A stretch of DNA of 64,000 bases from Gemmobacter fulvus (GCF_018798885.1 NZ_CP076361.1:2199501-2263500), one strand, 5' to 3'. Numbered from the stretch's first letter, positions 9,220-17,413 are shown. The notes: generated by a model not told the origin, from the sequence alone. Numbers and translations are program-made.

Positions 9220-10917
9220 GTGAGCGTCGGCTTTGTCATGCTCTGCCATACGGCACTGGACCGGGCGGCGCAGGTGGCGCGGCACTGGGCAGAGCGGGGC
9301 TGCCCGGTGGTGATCCATGTCGACCGGCGGGTGAAAAAGGGCGCCTATCGCCGGATGGTGCGTGATCTGGCCGGGGTGGCGGATATCAAGTTCTCCCAAC
9401 GCCATGCCTGTGAATGGGGCACCTGGGGGCTGGTATCGGCCACGCAGGCGGCGGCGCTGCTGATGCTCAAGCAGTTTCCAGGGGTGCGGCATGTCTACCT
9501 CGCCTCGGGTTCTTGCCTGCCGCTGCGCCCGGTCGAAGAGCTGGTGGCCTATCTGAACGAACGCCCGCGCACGGATTTTATCGAAAGCGTGACCACCGAA
9601 GATGTCGGCTGGACCATCGGCGGGCTGAACATCGAACGTTTCACGCTGCGCTTTCCGTTTTCGTGGCGCAAGCAGCGCAGGCTGTTCGATGCCTATGTGA
9701 AACTGCAACGCACCCTGCGTTTCAAACGCCGGATTCCGCCGGGCCTTGTGCCGCATCTGGGCAGCCAATGGTGGTGCCTGACCCGGCAAACCCTGTCGGC
9801 CATCCTCGAAGACCCGGAACGCGACAGTTATGACCGCTATTTCCAGCGCGTCTGGATCCCGGACGAGAGTTATTTCCAGACGCTGGTGCGTCAGGTTTCG
9901 GCCAATGTGGAAAGCCGCTCGCTCACGCTGTCGAAGTTCGATTTTCAGGGCAAGCCGCATATCTTCTACGATGACCACCTGCAACTGCTGCGTCGTTCGG
10001 ATTGTTTTGTGGCGCGCAAGATCTGGCCGCAGGCCGAAAAGCTGTATCGCACCTTTCTGGCCGATGATGCCGGGGGCGCGGTTGCGGCAGAGCCGAACCC
10101 CGGCAAAATCGACCGGCTGTTCGCCAAGGCGGTGGAGCGGCGCACCAAGGGGCGGGCCGGGCTTTATATGCAAAGCCGCTTCCCCAACCAGAATTGGGAA
10201 AACGGCATGACCGCCGCCCCCTATTCGGTGTTCGAGGGCTTTGCCGAACTGTTCGATAATTTCGACATCTGGCTGGGCAAGGTGGCCGGAACGCGGGTGC
10301 ATGGCCATCTGTTCGCCCCCGACCGGGTTGCCTTTGCCGGGGGCGAGACGGTCTATAATGGCGCGCTGGGGGACAGTGCGATGCTGCGCGATTACAATCC
10401 GCGCAGTTTTCTGGTCAATCTGGTGTGGAACACACGGGGCGAGCGGCAGTGTTTTCAGTTCGGCCCGAATGATTCCCAGAAGGTCGCGCCCTTCCTTGCC
10501 CGCGATCCGAATGCGCAGATTTCGGTGATCTCGGGCGCATGGGCGGTGCCGCTGTTCCACTCCAACAGCAATTTCAGCGACATCCGCAAAGAGGCCGCCC
10601 GGCTGCAAAAGATCGAGGCGGAACATCTGACGGTGCTGCGGGCGCTGAACGTGAAGGCGCGGGTGCGGATCTGGACGCTGGCGGAATTTGTCGAAAACCC
10701 GATGGAGCCGTTGCAGACCATCATTGATGAAATCAGCCCGCGCTCGTCACGCCGCCTGACCGAAGCGCCGCGCATCGCGGATCTGACCGGCTTTGGCCAG
10801 TTCTTGCAAAATCTGCGCAATCAGGGAATGCAGCCTGTGCTGATGGGCGATTTTCCGGCCGGAGATGATCCGAAGCCCACGACCTCGCGGCGCGGCCGCC
10901 CCTATCTGGTGAAGTGA
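9220..10917 (+). CDS. GT14-like beta-1,6-N-acetylglucosaminyltransferase with C-terminal DUF5928-type region
   Basis: A 565-residue protein. Residues 1-270 resemble the Branch/core-2 GT14 family: VGFVMLCHTALDRAAQVARHW, then VVIHVDRRVKK, CEWGTWGLVSATQAA, YLASGSCLPLRP and WIPDESYFQTL. From about residue 300 the protein continues with a separate conserved-looking domain (NWENGMTAAPYSVFEGF, VHGHLFAPDRVAFAGG, WNTRGERQCFQFGP). I associate this with the DUF5928 region seen in Rhodobacterales relatives; the assignment is from memory. The start is the GTG at 9220 with GGGGCAGGG just upstream. The stop is one base before the start of the sulfotransferase gene. The name follows the family; activity on bacterial acceptors is not shown by sequence. 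Confidence 0.8.
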   Translation: MSVGFVMLCHTALDRAAQVARHWAERGCPVVIHVDRRVKKGAYRRMVRDLAGVADIKFSQRHACEWGTWGLVSATQAAALLMLKQFPGVRHVYLASGSCLPLRPVEELVAYLNERPRTDFIESVTTEDVGWTIGGLNIERFTLRFPFSWRKQRRLFDAYVKLQRTLRFKRRIPPGLVPHLGSQWWCLTRQTLSAILEDPERDSYDRYFQRVWIPDESYFQTLVRQVSANVESRSLTLSKFDFQGKPHIFYDDHLQLLRRSDCFVARKIWPQAEKLYRTFLADDAGGAVAAEPNPGKIDRLFAKAVERRTKGRAGLYMQSRFPNQNWENGMTAAPYSVFEGFAELFDNFDIWLGKVAGTRVHGHLFAPDRVAFAGGETVYNGALGDSAMLRDYNPRSFLVNLVWNTRGERQCFQFGPNDSQKVAPFLARDPNAQISVISGAWAVPLFHSNSNFSDIRKEAARLQKIEAEHLTVLRALNVKARVRIWTLAEFVENPMEPLQTIIDEISPRSSRRLTEAPRIADLTGFGQFLQNLRNQGMQPVLMGDFPAGDDPKPTTSRRGRPYLVK

Positions 10918-10918
10918 T

Positions 10919-12325
10919 TTGGCAGAGCAACGGTTTACCTCTTTCGTCATGTTCGCGGAAATGCGGACGGGCTCCAACTTTCTGGAGGCAAGCCTGAATG
11001 CCCTTCCGGGGGTGATGTGCCATGGCGAGGTGTTCAACCCGCATTTCATCGGCAAGAAAGACAATCTGGCGCTGTTCGGGATCGACCTTGCGCAGCGCGA
11101 TGCCGATCCCATGGCGATGCTGGCGCGGATGCGCGCCGAAACCGATGGGCTGGCCGGGTTTCGCTGTTTCCACGATCACGATGCGCGGGTGATTGCGGCG
11201 GTGCTGGCCGATCCGGCCTGCGCCAAGATCATCCTGACGCGCAATCCGGTGGAAAGCTATGTCAGCCTCAAGATCGCGCAGGACACCGGACAATGGCGGC
11301 TGACCAATGCGGCCAAGCTCAAATCCGCCAAGGTGCATTTCACCCCGGCAGAGTTCGAAGCCCATCTGCGCGCGCTGCAAGAGTTTCAGATCACGCTGCT
11401 GCACGCGCTGCAAACCGGCGGGCAGACCGCCTTCTATATTGATTACGAAGACCTGAACGATACCGAGGTTCTGAACGGTCTGGCGGCCTTTCTGGGGGTG
11501 TCGGGGCGTCTTGAGGCCCCAGATGCCAAGCTGAAGAAACAGAATCCTGACGAGGTTGTCGACAAGGTTCTGAATCCGGCCGAGATGGAGGCTTCGCTGG
11601 CGCGGCTGGATCGGTTCAACCTTGCCCGCACCCCGAACTTCGAACCGCGCCGCAGCCCGGCGATTCCGTCATTTGTGGCGGCGGCAGATGCTGGCCTGCT
11701 GTACATGCCGGTGAAGGGCGGGCCAGAGGCGGCAGTGCGGCAATGGCTGGGCCAGATCGGCAAGGGCGGGCTGATCACTGATTTCGTGCAGAAATCGCTG
11801 CGGCAGTGGAAGCGCGGGGCGGTGCCGCATCGCAGCTTTACCGTGCTGCGCCATCCCTTGGCCCGCGCCCATGCCGGGTTTTGCAGCCATGTTCTGGGGG
11901 ATCAGGGCGCAGACCTGCACCGGCTGCTGAGCAAGACCTACAAGATCGCGCTGCCCAAACCGGGCACCACTGTCACGCCCGAGGAACATCACGCCGCGTT
12001 CCTGGCCTTCCTGCGCTGGCTCAAGCTCTATCTGTCAGGCCAGACCGGGCAGAAGATTGATCCACATTTCGCCAGCCAGACGACGATTCTGCAGGGCTTT
12101 GCACAATTTCAGGGCCCGGATCTGGTGCTGCGCGAAGAGGGGCTGGCCGGGGCGCTGCCCTTCCTCGCCGCCGAAGTGGGCTGCGCTGCGCCTGCCTATG
12201 CCACCGAGGACGTCGCGGCGCCGCATCCGCTGGCGGCGATTTATGATGACGCCTTGGAAGACGCCGCGCGGGACGCCTATCAGCGCGACTATATGGGGTA
12301 TGGGTTCAGCCGCTGGCGCGGCTGA
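10919..12325 (+). CDS. Sulfotransferase-like protein with two sulfotransferase-type halves (NodH-like N-terminus)
   Basis: A 468-residue protein. The N-terminal half carries the two PAPS-binding elements of sulfotransferases: MRTGSNFLEASL at 15-26 (5'-phosphosulfate loop) and ILTRNPVESYVSLK at 105-118 (3'-phosphate loop). The second half starts LLYMPVKGGPEAAVRQWL at about 260 and has TVLRHPLARAHAGF at 308-321, the same pair of elements as in the Sulfotransfer_2 family, so two diverged units appear to be fused. The start is a TTG at 10919, which gives MAEQRFTSFVMFAEMRTG; the ATG at 10949 would cut into the first strand. It ends the plus-strand glycan run. Most likely it sulfates a surface glycan using PAPS. 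The acceptor is unknown. Confidence 0.78.
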   Translation: MAEQRFTSFVMFAEMRTGSNFLEASLNALPGVMCHGEVFNPHFIGKKDNLALFGIDLAQRDADPMAMLARMRAETDGLAGFRCFHDHDARVIAAVLADPACAKIILTRNPVESYVSLKIAQDTGQWRLTNAAKLKSAKVHFTPAEFEAHLRALQEFQITLLHALQTGGQTAFYIDYEDLNDTEVLNGLAAFLGVSGRLEAPDAKLKKQNPDEVVDKVLNPAEMEASLARLDRFNLARTPNFEPRRSPAIPSFVAAADAGLLYMPVKGGPEAAVRQWLGQIGKGGLITDFVQKSLRQWKRGAVPHRSFTVLRHPLARAHAGFCSHVLGDQGADLHRLLSKTYKIALPKPGTTVTPEEHHAAFLAFLRWLKLYLSGQTGQKIDPHFASQTTILQGFAQFQGPDLVLREEGLAGALPFLAAEVGCAAPAYATEDVAAPHPLAAIYDDALEDAARDAYQRDYMGYGFSRWRG

Positions 12326-12330
12326 TCCGA

Positions 12331-12795
12331 TCAGGCCGCTTGCGGCGCGCGGTTTTCCGTGAGGATCGCGTAGAGCTTGCCCGGATCGGTATTGGCGCGC
12401 AGCTTGGCGCAGACCGCCGCATCGCGCATCGTGCGGCTGACCAGCGCAAGCGCCTTCAGGTGATCCACGCCGGAATCCTTCGGCGCGAACAGGCCGAACA
12501 CCAGATCGACCGGCTGGCGATCAACACTGTCATAGTCCAGCGGCTTTTCCAGCCGCAGGAACACGCCCACAATGCTGTTCAGGTCTTCCAGCCGCGCATG
12601 CGGCAGGGCGATGCCATGGCCCACACCCGTGGGGCCAAGGCTCTCGCGTTCCTGCAAACCATCAATGGCGGTTGCGGCATTCAGCTTGTAGGCCGCCGCA
12701 GCCATCTCTCCCAGTTCCTGGAAGAGACGTTTCTTGCTGGTAAGCTGACCGACGACCCTGACGGCCTGAGGGTTAAGAAGTTTGGAAAGTTCCAT
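12331..12795 (-). CDS. ptsN: PTS IIA-like nitrogen regulatory protein PtsN (EIIA-Ntr)
   Basis: A 154-residue soluble phosphoryl-acceptor of the nitrogen-related PTS (PtsP-PtsO-PtsN). The phosphorylated histidine is H66 in VGHGIALPHARLEDLN, the family signature, and the DHLKALALVSRTMRD block follows. Length and domain content are normal. The gene is the last of the lptC-lptA-lptB-hpf-ptsN run and lies about 36 bases after hpf. It ends five bases from the convergent sulfotransferase gene. In many proteobacteria rpoN sits between lptB and hpf; here it does not. Confidence 0.95.
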   Translation of the reverse strand: MELSKLLNPQAVRVVGQLTSKKRLFQELGEMAAAAYKLNAATAIDGLQERESLGPTGVGHGIALPHARLEDLNSIVGVFLRLEKPLDYDSVDRQPVDLVFGLFAPKDSGVDHLKALALVSRTMRDAAVCAKLRANTDPGKLYAILTENRAPQAA

Positions 12796-12831
12796 CAGGA
12801 TCGCCGCCCGTCATGCACCGAAACTGGTGCT

Positions 12832-13407
12832 TCATTTGCTGTTGCGCGGGTCGATCCAGCCGATATTGCCATCATCACGGCGATATACGACGTTCACCCC
12901 GCCATGGCCTTCGTTGCGGAATACCAACATGCGTTGACTGCCCAGCTCCAGCTGCATCACGGCCTCACCCACGGTGATCGACGGAATCTTCGTTTCCATC
13001 TCGGCAATGACAATCGGCTGGAGCGTCGCGCTCTCGGCATCCTCGGTATCCTCGGATGCGGCGAGGATATAGGAGGAACTGGCGCCGAATTCAACCGGTG
13101 CAATGCGTTCATGGTGGTGTTCGCGCAGACGGCGTTTGTAGCGCCGCAGCTGTTTGTCCATTTTTTCGCGGCACGCTTCAAAAGCGGCATAGATTTCAGT
13201 GGCGTGACCCTTGGCCGCCGCGTTCAGCCCGGTCGAGAGGTGGATGGTCGCCTCGCAATGAAACTCATGCGCGCTGCGCGAAAACACCACGACGGCATCG
13301 GTCGGGCGTTGGGCGTATTTCTCCACCACCTCGCCCAGCTCGGCCTTCACATGCGTTTGAAGCGCCTCACCGATGTCAATCTGTTTCCCGCTGATCTGGT
13401 AACGCAT
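12832..13407 (-). CDS. hpf: Ribosome hibernation promoting factor, long form (HPF)
   Basis: A 191-residue ribosome-associated factor. The N-terminal RaiA/HPF domain (MRYQISGKQIDIGEALQTHVKAELGEVVEKYA) binds the 30S decoding region in stationary phase. The C-terminal domain (about residues 135-191, SITVGEAVMQLELGSQRMLVFRNEGHGGVNVVYRRDDGNIGWID) is the long-form dimerisation module that supports 100S ribosome formation. I place the start at the ATG at 13407, which has a GGAGGAG Shine-Dalgarno six bases upstream; the longer frame begins in a non-conserved leader. A 230-base gap to lptB probably holds its own promoter, with a TTGACA on the minus strand at 13600-13595 but no clear -10. Confidence 0.94.
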   Translation of the reverse strand: MRYQISGKQIDIGEALQTHVKAELGEVVEKYAQRPTDAVVVFSRSAHEFHCEATIHLSTGLNAAAKGHATEIYAAFEACREKMDKQLRRYKRRLREHHHERIAPVEFGASSSYILAASEDTEDAESATLQPIVIAEMETKIPSITVGEAVMQLELGSQRMLVFRNEGHGGVNVVYRRDDGNIGWIDPRNSK

Positions 13408-13640
13408 GGCTCCTCCTTCACGATTGCAGCACGACAGTCCCCGCAACATGCAGGGGTGCCCGCTGATGGATTTTTGTGGGACCGCCAATGACTTGGCACC
13501 AAAACCGATGGGGCAGAAAACTGCCAGCGGGGCCGTGGTGTCAGGGGCGGGTATCGCACGCATCCAGAGCATTTGGTGGCAGGTCGGGCAGGTTTGTCAA
13601 CAGCTACGTCGCAAACCGCGCGAAAGGCGCGAAGCCCCGC

Positions 13641-14396
13641 TCAGGTCATCCTGAAATTCTGGCCGAGATAGACACGGCGCACCGTCTCATCGCGCACGAT
13701 TTCGTCGGTTGTGCCGCTCATCAGCACTTTTCCGTCATGCAGGATATAGGCGCGGTCGACGATCTCCAGTGTTTCACGGACGTTGTGATCGGTGATCAGC
13801 ACACCCAGACCGCGCGATTTCAGATCCTGCACAAGATGGCGAATCTCGCCCACGGCAATCGGGTCCACCCCGGCGAAGGGTTCATCCAGCAGCAGGTATT
13901 TCGGATCGGCGGCAAGGCAGCGCGCAATCTCCACCCGGCGCCGCTCGCCGCCCGACAGGGCCAGCGCGGGCGCGCGCCGCAGATGGGTGATCGAAAAATC
14001 CGATAGCAGCTCTTCCAGACGCTCGCGGCGCTTGTGGCTGTCCTGCACGGCGATTTCCAGCACGGCGAGGATATTGTCCTCGACCGACAGCCCGCGGAAG
14101 ATCGAGACTTCCTGCGGCAGATAGCCGACGCCCAGCCGCGCGCGGCGATACATCGGCAGGGTGGTGACATCCTTGCCATCCAGCAGCACCTGCCCGCCTT
14201 CCGGCGTCACCAGACCGGCGATGGAATAAAAGCAGGTGGTCTTGCCCGATCCGTTCGGACCCAGCAGCGCCACGACCTCGCCGCGTTGCAGGCTCATGGT
14301 CACATCGCGGATAACGGGGCGTTTTTTATAGCTTTTGCGCAGGCCGCGCACATGCAGCCCGGCGGATCCCTGCGTGACGGTCAGATCTGGGCCCAT
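13641..14396 (-). CDS. lptB: LPS export ABC transporter ATP-binding protein LptB
   Basis: A 251-residue ATPase of the Lpt machine that drives lipopolysaccharide from the inner membrane to the outer membrane through LptFG, LptC, LptA and LptDE. Walker A is GPNGSGKT at 46-53, the signature LSGGERRR begins at 147, and Walker B is YLLLDEPFAG at 167-176. LGVGYLPQEVSIFRGLSVEDNI is the LptB-specific Q-loop region. The start overlaps the lptA stop by one base. LptF and LptG are not in the window. Confidence 0.95.
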   Translation of the reverse strand: MGPDLTVTQGSAGLHVRGLRKSYKKRPVIRDVTMSLQRGEVVALLGPNGSGKTTCFYSIAGLVTPEGGQVLLDGKDVTTLPMYRRARLGVGYLPQEVSIFRGLSVEDNILAVLEIAVQDSHKRRERLEELLSDFSITHLRRAPALALSGGERRRVEIARCLAADPKYLLLDEPFAGVDPIAVGEIRHLVQDLKSRGLGVLITDHNVRETLEIVDRAYILHDGKVLMSGTTDEIVRDETVRRVYLGQNFRMT

Positions 14397-14887
14397 CAGT
14401 TGCCGCCCGGCACAAAAACGGTCGACACGCGCCCCTCCATCACCCCGGTGCCGGCCTTGAGGTCAATCACCAGCTTCTGCCCGGAAATCGCACTTTTGCC
14501 CTGGGTCAGCAGCACATCGCCCTGCATCTCCACCTTGCCCGACGCGATGGTGTAAATCGCCTCGCGCGCTTCGGCGGCATCGGTGGCGCTGGCCAGTGTC
14601 ACGCCGCCTGTGGCGTGCAGCCGTTCGATTGCGGTGCCATTGGCGCCGTATTCCACCCGCACGCTGCCCGCAGTCAGCCGCATGTCGCCCTGACCCACCA
14701 GCACATTGCCGGTAAACACCGCCGTGCCATCCGCCTGATTGACGGCCAGCGTATCGGCCTGCACTTCGACCGGCAGCGACGTGTCCTGTTTCAGCCCGCC
14801 AAAAGCCACCGTCGCCTGTTGCGCAGCAGCGCCAAGCGGGGCAGCAAGGGCGCAGGCAAGCGCGAAAGCGCGGATCGGGGTCAGCAT
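14396..14887 (-). CDS. lptA: LPS transport periplasmic protein LptA
   Basis: A 163-residue periplasmic protein that forms the beta-jellyroll bridge carrying LPS between LptC and LptD. Residues 1-22 are a signal peptide (IRAFALACALAAPLGAAAQQ). The mature part holds the OstA/LptA pattern: LPVEVQADTLAVNQADGTAVFTGNVLVGQGDMRLTAGSVRVEY. It lies between lptC (20 bases upstream) and lptB (one-base overlap), the conserved order. Annotated from fold pattern and context. Confidence 0.92.
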   Translation of the reverse strand: MLTPIRAFALACALAAPLGAAAQQATVAFGGLKQDTSLPVEVQADTLAVNQADGTAVFTGNVLVGQGDMRLTAGSVRVEYGANGTAIERLHATGGVTLASATDAAEAREAIYTIASGKVEMQGDVLLTQGKSAISGQKLVIDLKAGTGVMEGRVSTVFVPGGN

Positions 14888-14906
14888 TCTGTGCCTCGGG
14901 ACATGA

Positions 14907-15494
14907 TCAATGGGGTTGGTATATCAGGGTGACGCGGTTGTTGAATACCAGAACGTAGGTGCCGGGGCTTTCCGGCGCCTGTCGGATCTGCATCGCTCCG
15001 GCGCGGATCTGCCCGGGCGGGCCAAAGCCTTCGACCGGGCCCGCGCTTTCAGCGCCGCTGCGGTCGAGCCCCAGGGTCAGCGTGTCGGTGCGCAGCTCGT
15101 AGCCGGTCGAGGTGGCGACAAGAACGCCGCCCTCCAGCAGCAGCTTGCTGTCGCGGCTCATCACGCGGGCGGTGCCCGCCGTGAGCGCGGTGCGCGCGCC
15201 ATCCGGCGTGGCAAGCTGGGCATGAACCTTGACGGCAGAGCCATCGCCCTCCGCCTCGGGGCGGGCCTCGTCGGCGGTCAGGGTCAGGGTCGCGCCATCC
15301 TTGGTCACACCGGCATAGGCCGGGTCGGTCATGCGCGGCTCACGGATCCGCTCGGCGATATCCACTTCGGCATAGGGGATTGCCGCCTCGGGGTCGATCG
15401 TGCGGGCAACCAGAAACAGGGTGGACAAGATGGCGAGGGCCAGCAGCGGCAGCGCCACCTTGAGCCAGCCCACCAGCCGCGAATGTCCATCCAT
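14907..15494 (-). CDS. lptC: LPS export system protein LptC
   Basis: A 195-residue bitopic inner-membrane protein. An N-terminal anchor (residues 10-30, VALPLLALAILSTLFLVA) is followed by a periplasmic beta-jellyroll domain with the DEARPEAEGDGSAVKVHAQ pattern, as in LptC. It takes LPS from LptFG and hands it to LptA. Position between kdsD and lptA matches the standard Lpt cluster. Sequence identity in this family is low, so context carries much of the weight. Confidence 0.88.
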   Translation of the reverse strand: MDGHSRLVGWLKVALPLLALAILSTLFLVARTIDPEAAIPYAEVDIAERIREPRMTDPAYAGVTKDGATLTLTADEARPEAEGDGSAVKVHAQLATPDGARTALTAGTARVMSRDSKLLLEGGVLVATSTGYELRTDTLTLGLDRSGAESAGPVEGFGPPGQIRAGAMQIRQAPESPGTYVLVFNNRVTLIYQPH

Positions 15495-15503
15495 TGCCGC
15501 CCC

Positions 15504-16484
15504 CTATGCCACGCCTGCGCGCAGGCAATCATGAATATGGATCAGGCCGACCACCTGCCGCGATCCTTCGGGGTCCACCACGAACAGCGAGGTGATCTTT
15601 TTGTCGTTCATCACCGCCACGGCCTTTTCGGCCAGCGATTCGGGGCCGATGGTGCGCGGGTGGCGCGTCATCACCTGAGCCGCCGTCAGCGACAGCAGCC
15701 CGTCCATATGCCTGCGCAAGTCACCATCGGTAATCACGCCTTCAAGATAGCCAACCGCATCGGTCACGCCAACCACACCGAAACCCTTCTGGCTCATGCT
15801 GAGCAGGGCTTCGCTCATCGGCGTGTCTTCGGGCACCAGCGGCAGGTCGCTGTGCATCAGGTGCCGCACCAGCGCCAGTTTTGCGCCCAGTTTGCCGCCG
15901 GGATGAAAGACCCGGAACTGATCGGGGGTGAATTGGCGATGTTCCATCAGGGCAATTGCCAGTGCGTCGCCCAGGGCCAGCGTCATCGTGGTCGAGGTGG
16001 TGGGCACGATGCCGGTATCGCAGGCTTCCTGCGCCGGGGGCAGCAGAATGGCCACATCCGATTGCCGCAGCAGGGTCGAGCCGTCGCGGCTGGCCACGCC
16101 GATCAAAGGAATCGCGAAACGCCGCGTATGGGCGATGATATCCGCCAGTTCCGGCGTCTCGCCAGAATTGGACAGCACCAGCGCCACATCATTCTGCGTG
16201 ACCATGCCCAGATCGCCATGGCTGGCCTCGCCTGGATGCACGAATTGCGCGGGCGTGCCGGTCGAGGCGAAGGTGGCAGTGATCTTGCGGGCGATATGGC
16301 CGGATTTACCCATGCCGCAGACGATCACCCGTCCACGCGCGCCCAGAATCGTACGCACGGCGGCGTTGAAGCTGTCGCCCAGATGATCGGCCAGCAGATC
16401 CAGCGCCTCTGATTCGCGGCGGATGACGCGGCGGCCCGTGGCCAGAAAATCGTCGTCAGTGATGGAAGATGTCATTCGGTTCAT
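15504..16484 (-). CDS. kdsD: Arabinose-5-phosphate isomerase KdsD/KpsF
   Basis: A 326-residue enzyme converting ribulose-5-phosphate to arabinose-5-phosphate, the first step of Kdo synthesis. An N-terminal SIS sugar-isomerase domain (VCGMGKSGHIARKITATFASTGTPAQFVHPGEASHGDLG, then SNSGETPEL) is followed by two CBS domains from about residue 210 (MHSDLPLVPEDTPMSEAL and VMTRHPRTIGPESLAEKAV). The ATG at 16484 overlaps the rnd stop by 29 bases; an in-frame ATG at 16475 is a possible alternative. It supplies the substrate chain for kdsB at 3.8 kb, so Kdo genes flank this part of the window. Confidence 0.93.
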   Translation of the reverse strand: MNRMTSSITDDDFLATGRRVIRRESEALDLLADHLGDSFNAAVRTILGARGRVIVCGMGKSGHIARKITATFASTGTPAQFVHPGEASHGDLGMVTQNDVALVLSNSGETPELADIIAHTRRFAIPLIGVASRDGSTLLRQSDVAILLPPAQEACDTGIVPTTSTTMTLALGDALAIALMEHRQFTPDQFRVFHPGGKLGAKLALVRHLMHSDLPLVPEDTPMSEALLSMSQKGFGVVGVTDAVGYLEGVITDGDLRRHMDGLLSLTAAQVMTRHPRTIGPESLAEKAVAVMNDKKITSLFVVDPEGSRQVVGLIHIHDCLRAGVA

Positions 16485-17070
16485 CCCAGCCCATCAGATC
16501 CAGCTCTGCCCGCGTGGGCAGAAAATCGAAACAGCGCTGCGCCAGCTCCATCCGCCCTTCGCGGATCAGCCGCGCCTCCAGAGCGGATTTGAGCGCGTGC
16601 AGATACAGAACGTCAGAGGCCGCATATTCCTTCTGCGCCTCGGTCAGCTCTGCCGCGCCCCAATCCGAGGTTTGCTGCTGTTTGCTGACATCCACGCCCA
16701 CCAGCTCTTGCAGCAGGTATTTCAGCCCGTGCCGGTCGGTGAAGGTGCGGATCATGCGCGAGGCGATCTTGGTGCACCAGACCGGGGCGGTGGTGACGCC
16801 GAACGCCTTTTTCATCGCGGCAATGTCGAAGCGGCCAAAGTGGAAGAGCTTGATCACCGCCGGATCGGCCAGAAGCCGTTCCAGATTCGGGGCCGAGGTC
16901 TGGCCGCGCGCGATCTGCACCAGATGCGCATTGCCGTCGCCCGCCGACAGCTGCACCACGCACAGCCGGTCGCGGCGCGGATCAAGCCCCATGGTTTCGG
17001 TGTCGATGGCCACCACGCGGCCAAAGGTCACCCCGTCGGGAAGGTCGTTCTGATGAAGGAAAATCGCCAC
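16456..17070 (-). CDS. rnd: Short ribonuclease D-type 3'-5' exonuclease
   Basis: A 204-residue DEDDy-family exonuclease. Catalytic residues are visible: D23 and E25 in VAIDTETMGL, D82 in FHFGRFDIAAM, and Y149/D153 in KEYAASDVLYLH. It lacks the C-terminal HRDC domains of full-length E. coli RNase D and is the single-domain alphaproteobacterial form, likely acting in tRNA or small-RNA 3' processing. I place the start at the GTG at 17070, preceded by GGAGACA. The longer frame would run back through the tRNA-Leu gene and is not believable. The 3' end overlaps kdsD by 29 bases. Confidence 0.88.
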   Translation of the reverse strand: MAIFLHQNDLPDGVTFGRVVAIDTETMGLDPRRDRLCVVQLSAGDGNAHLVQIARGQTSAPNLERLLADPAVIKLFHFGRFDIAAMKKAFGVTTAPVWCTKIASRMIRTFTDRHGLKYLLQELVGVDVSKQQQTSDWGAAELTEAQKEYAASDVLYLHALKSALEARLIREGRMELAQRCFDFLPTRAELDLMGWDEPNDIFHH

Positions 17071-17134
17071 TGCTGTCTCCGCGCTGCGCTGCGCCGGGAT
17101 AGACCTGTGATGGCTTCGGGTCAACCGCCGGGCC

Positions 17135-17174
17135 TTAAAACCCAAAGGCGCGGCACCTTGCGGAGCCGCGCCTT
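17135..17174 (-). terminator. Rho-independent terminator after tRNA-Leu
   Basis: On the minus strand, just past tRNA-Leu, a perfect 10-base-pair stem (AAGGCGCGGC and GCCGCGCCTT at 17174-17165 and 17054+ region 17154-17145) with a 10-base loop is followed by TTTGGGTTTT. It separates the tRNA transcript from rnd. Confidence 0.7.
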
Positions 17175-17180
17175 GGTAAT

Positions 17181-17265
17181 TGGTGCCCAGAAGAGGACTC
17201 GAACCTCCACGTCTTGCAACACTGGTACCTGAAACCAGCGCGTCTACCAATTCCGCCATCTGGGC
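17181..17265 (-). tRNA. tRNA-Leu (anticodon CAG)
   Basis: The minus strand reads GCCCAGATGGCGGAATTGG at the 5' end and finishes in TCTGGGC plus A plus an encoded CCA (17183-17181). The 7-base-pair acceptor stem GCCCAGA/TCTGGGC is perfect. The anticodon stem CTGGT/ACCAG encloses the loop TTCAGGT, so the anticodon is CAG. A T-arm GGAGGTTCGAGTCCTC and a long variable region typical of leucine tRNAs are present. It has its own promoter upstream and terminator downstream. Confidence 0.97.
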
Positions 17266-17280
17266 GATGTCGTGGGGCGG

Positions 17281-17309
17281 GGTTTACGGCGTGGTGCGGG
17301 GGCTGTCAA
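17281..17309 (-). promoter_or_regulatory. Sigma-70 type promoter of tRNA-Leu
   Basis: On the minus strand TTGACA (17309-17304) is followed by 17 bases and TAAACC (17286-17281). This is a perfect -35 with a fair -10 at ideal spacing. The -10 lies 15 bases before the mature tRNA 5' end, so the precursor would have a short leader. Confidence 0.65.
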
Positions 17310-17413
17310 CAGGGTCTGGTGAAAAAAGTGAAAGGGAAATGCAGCTTGTTTGCGAAAGCCCTTAAAGTTATGGAGTCAGACAACTTTGCAGCATTTCCGG
17401 GAAGGGCTCGCAG

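Noticed and set aside
13408-13640. Sigma-54 promoter-like TGGCAG...TGCC upstream of hpf
   Set aside because: The spacing between GG and GC elements is one base short of the -24/-12 consensus, so I do not call it.
17071-17259. N-terminal extension of RNase D through tRNA-Leu
   Set aside because: It would translate the tRNA gene and its terminator; GTG at 17070 has a good SD.
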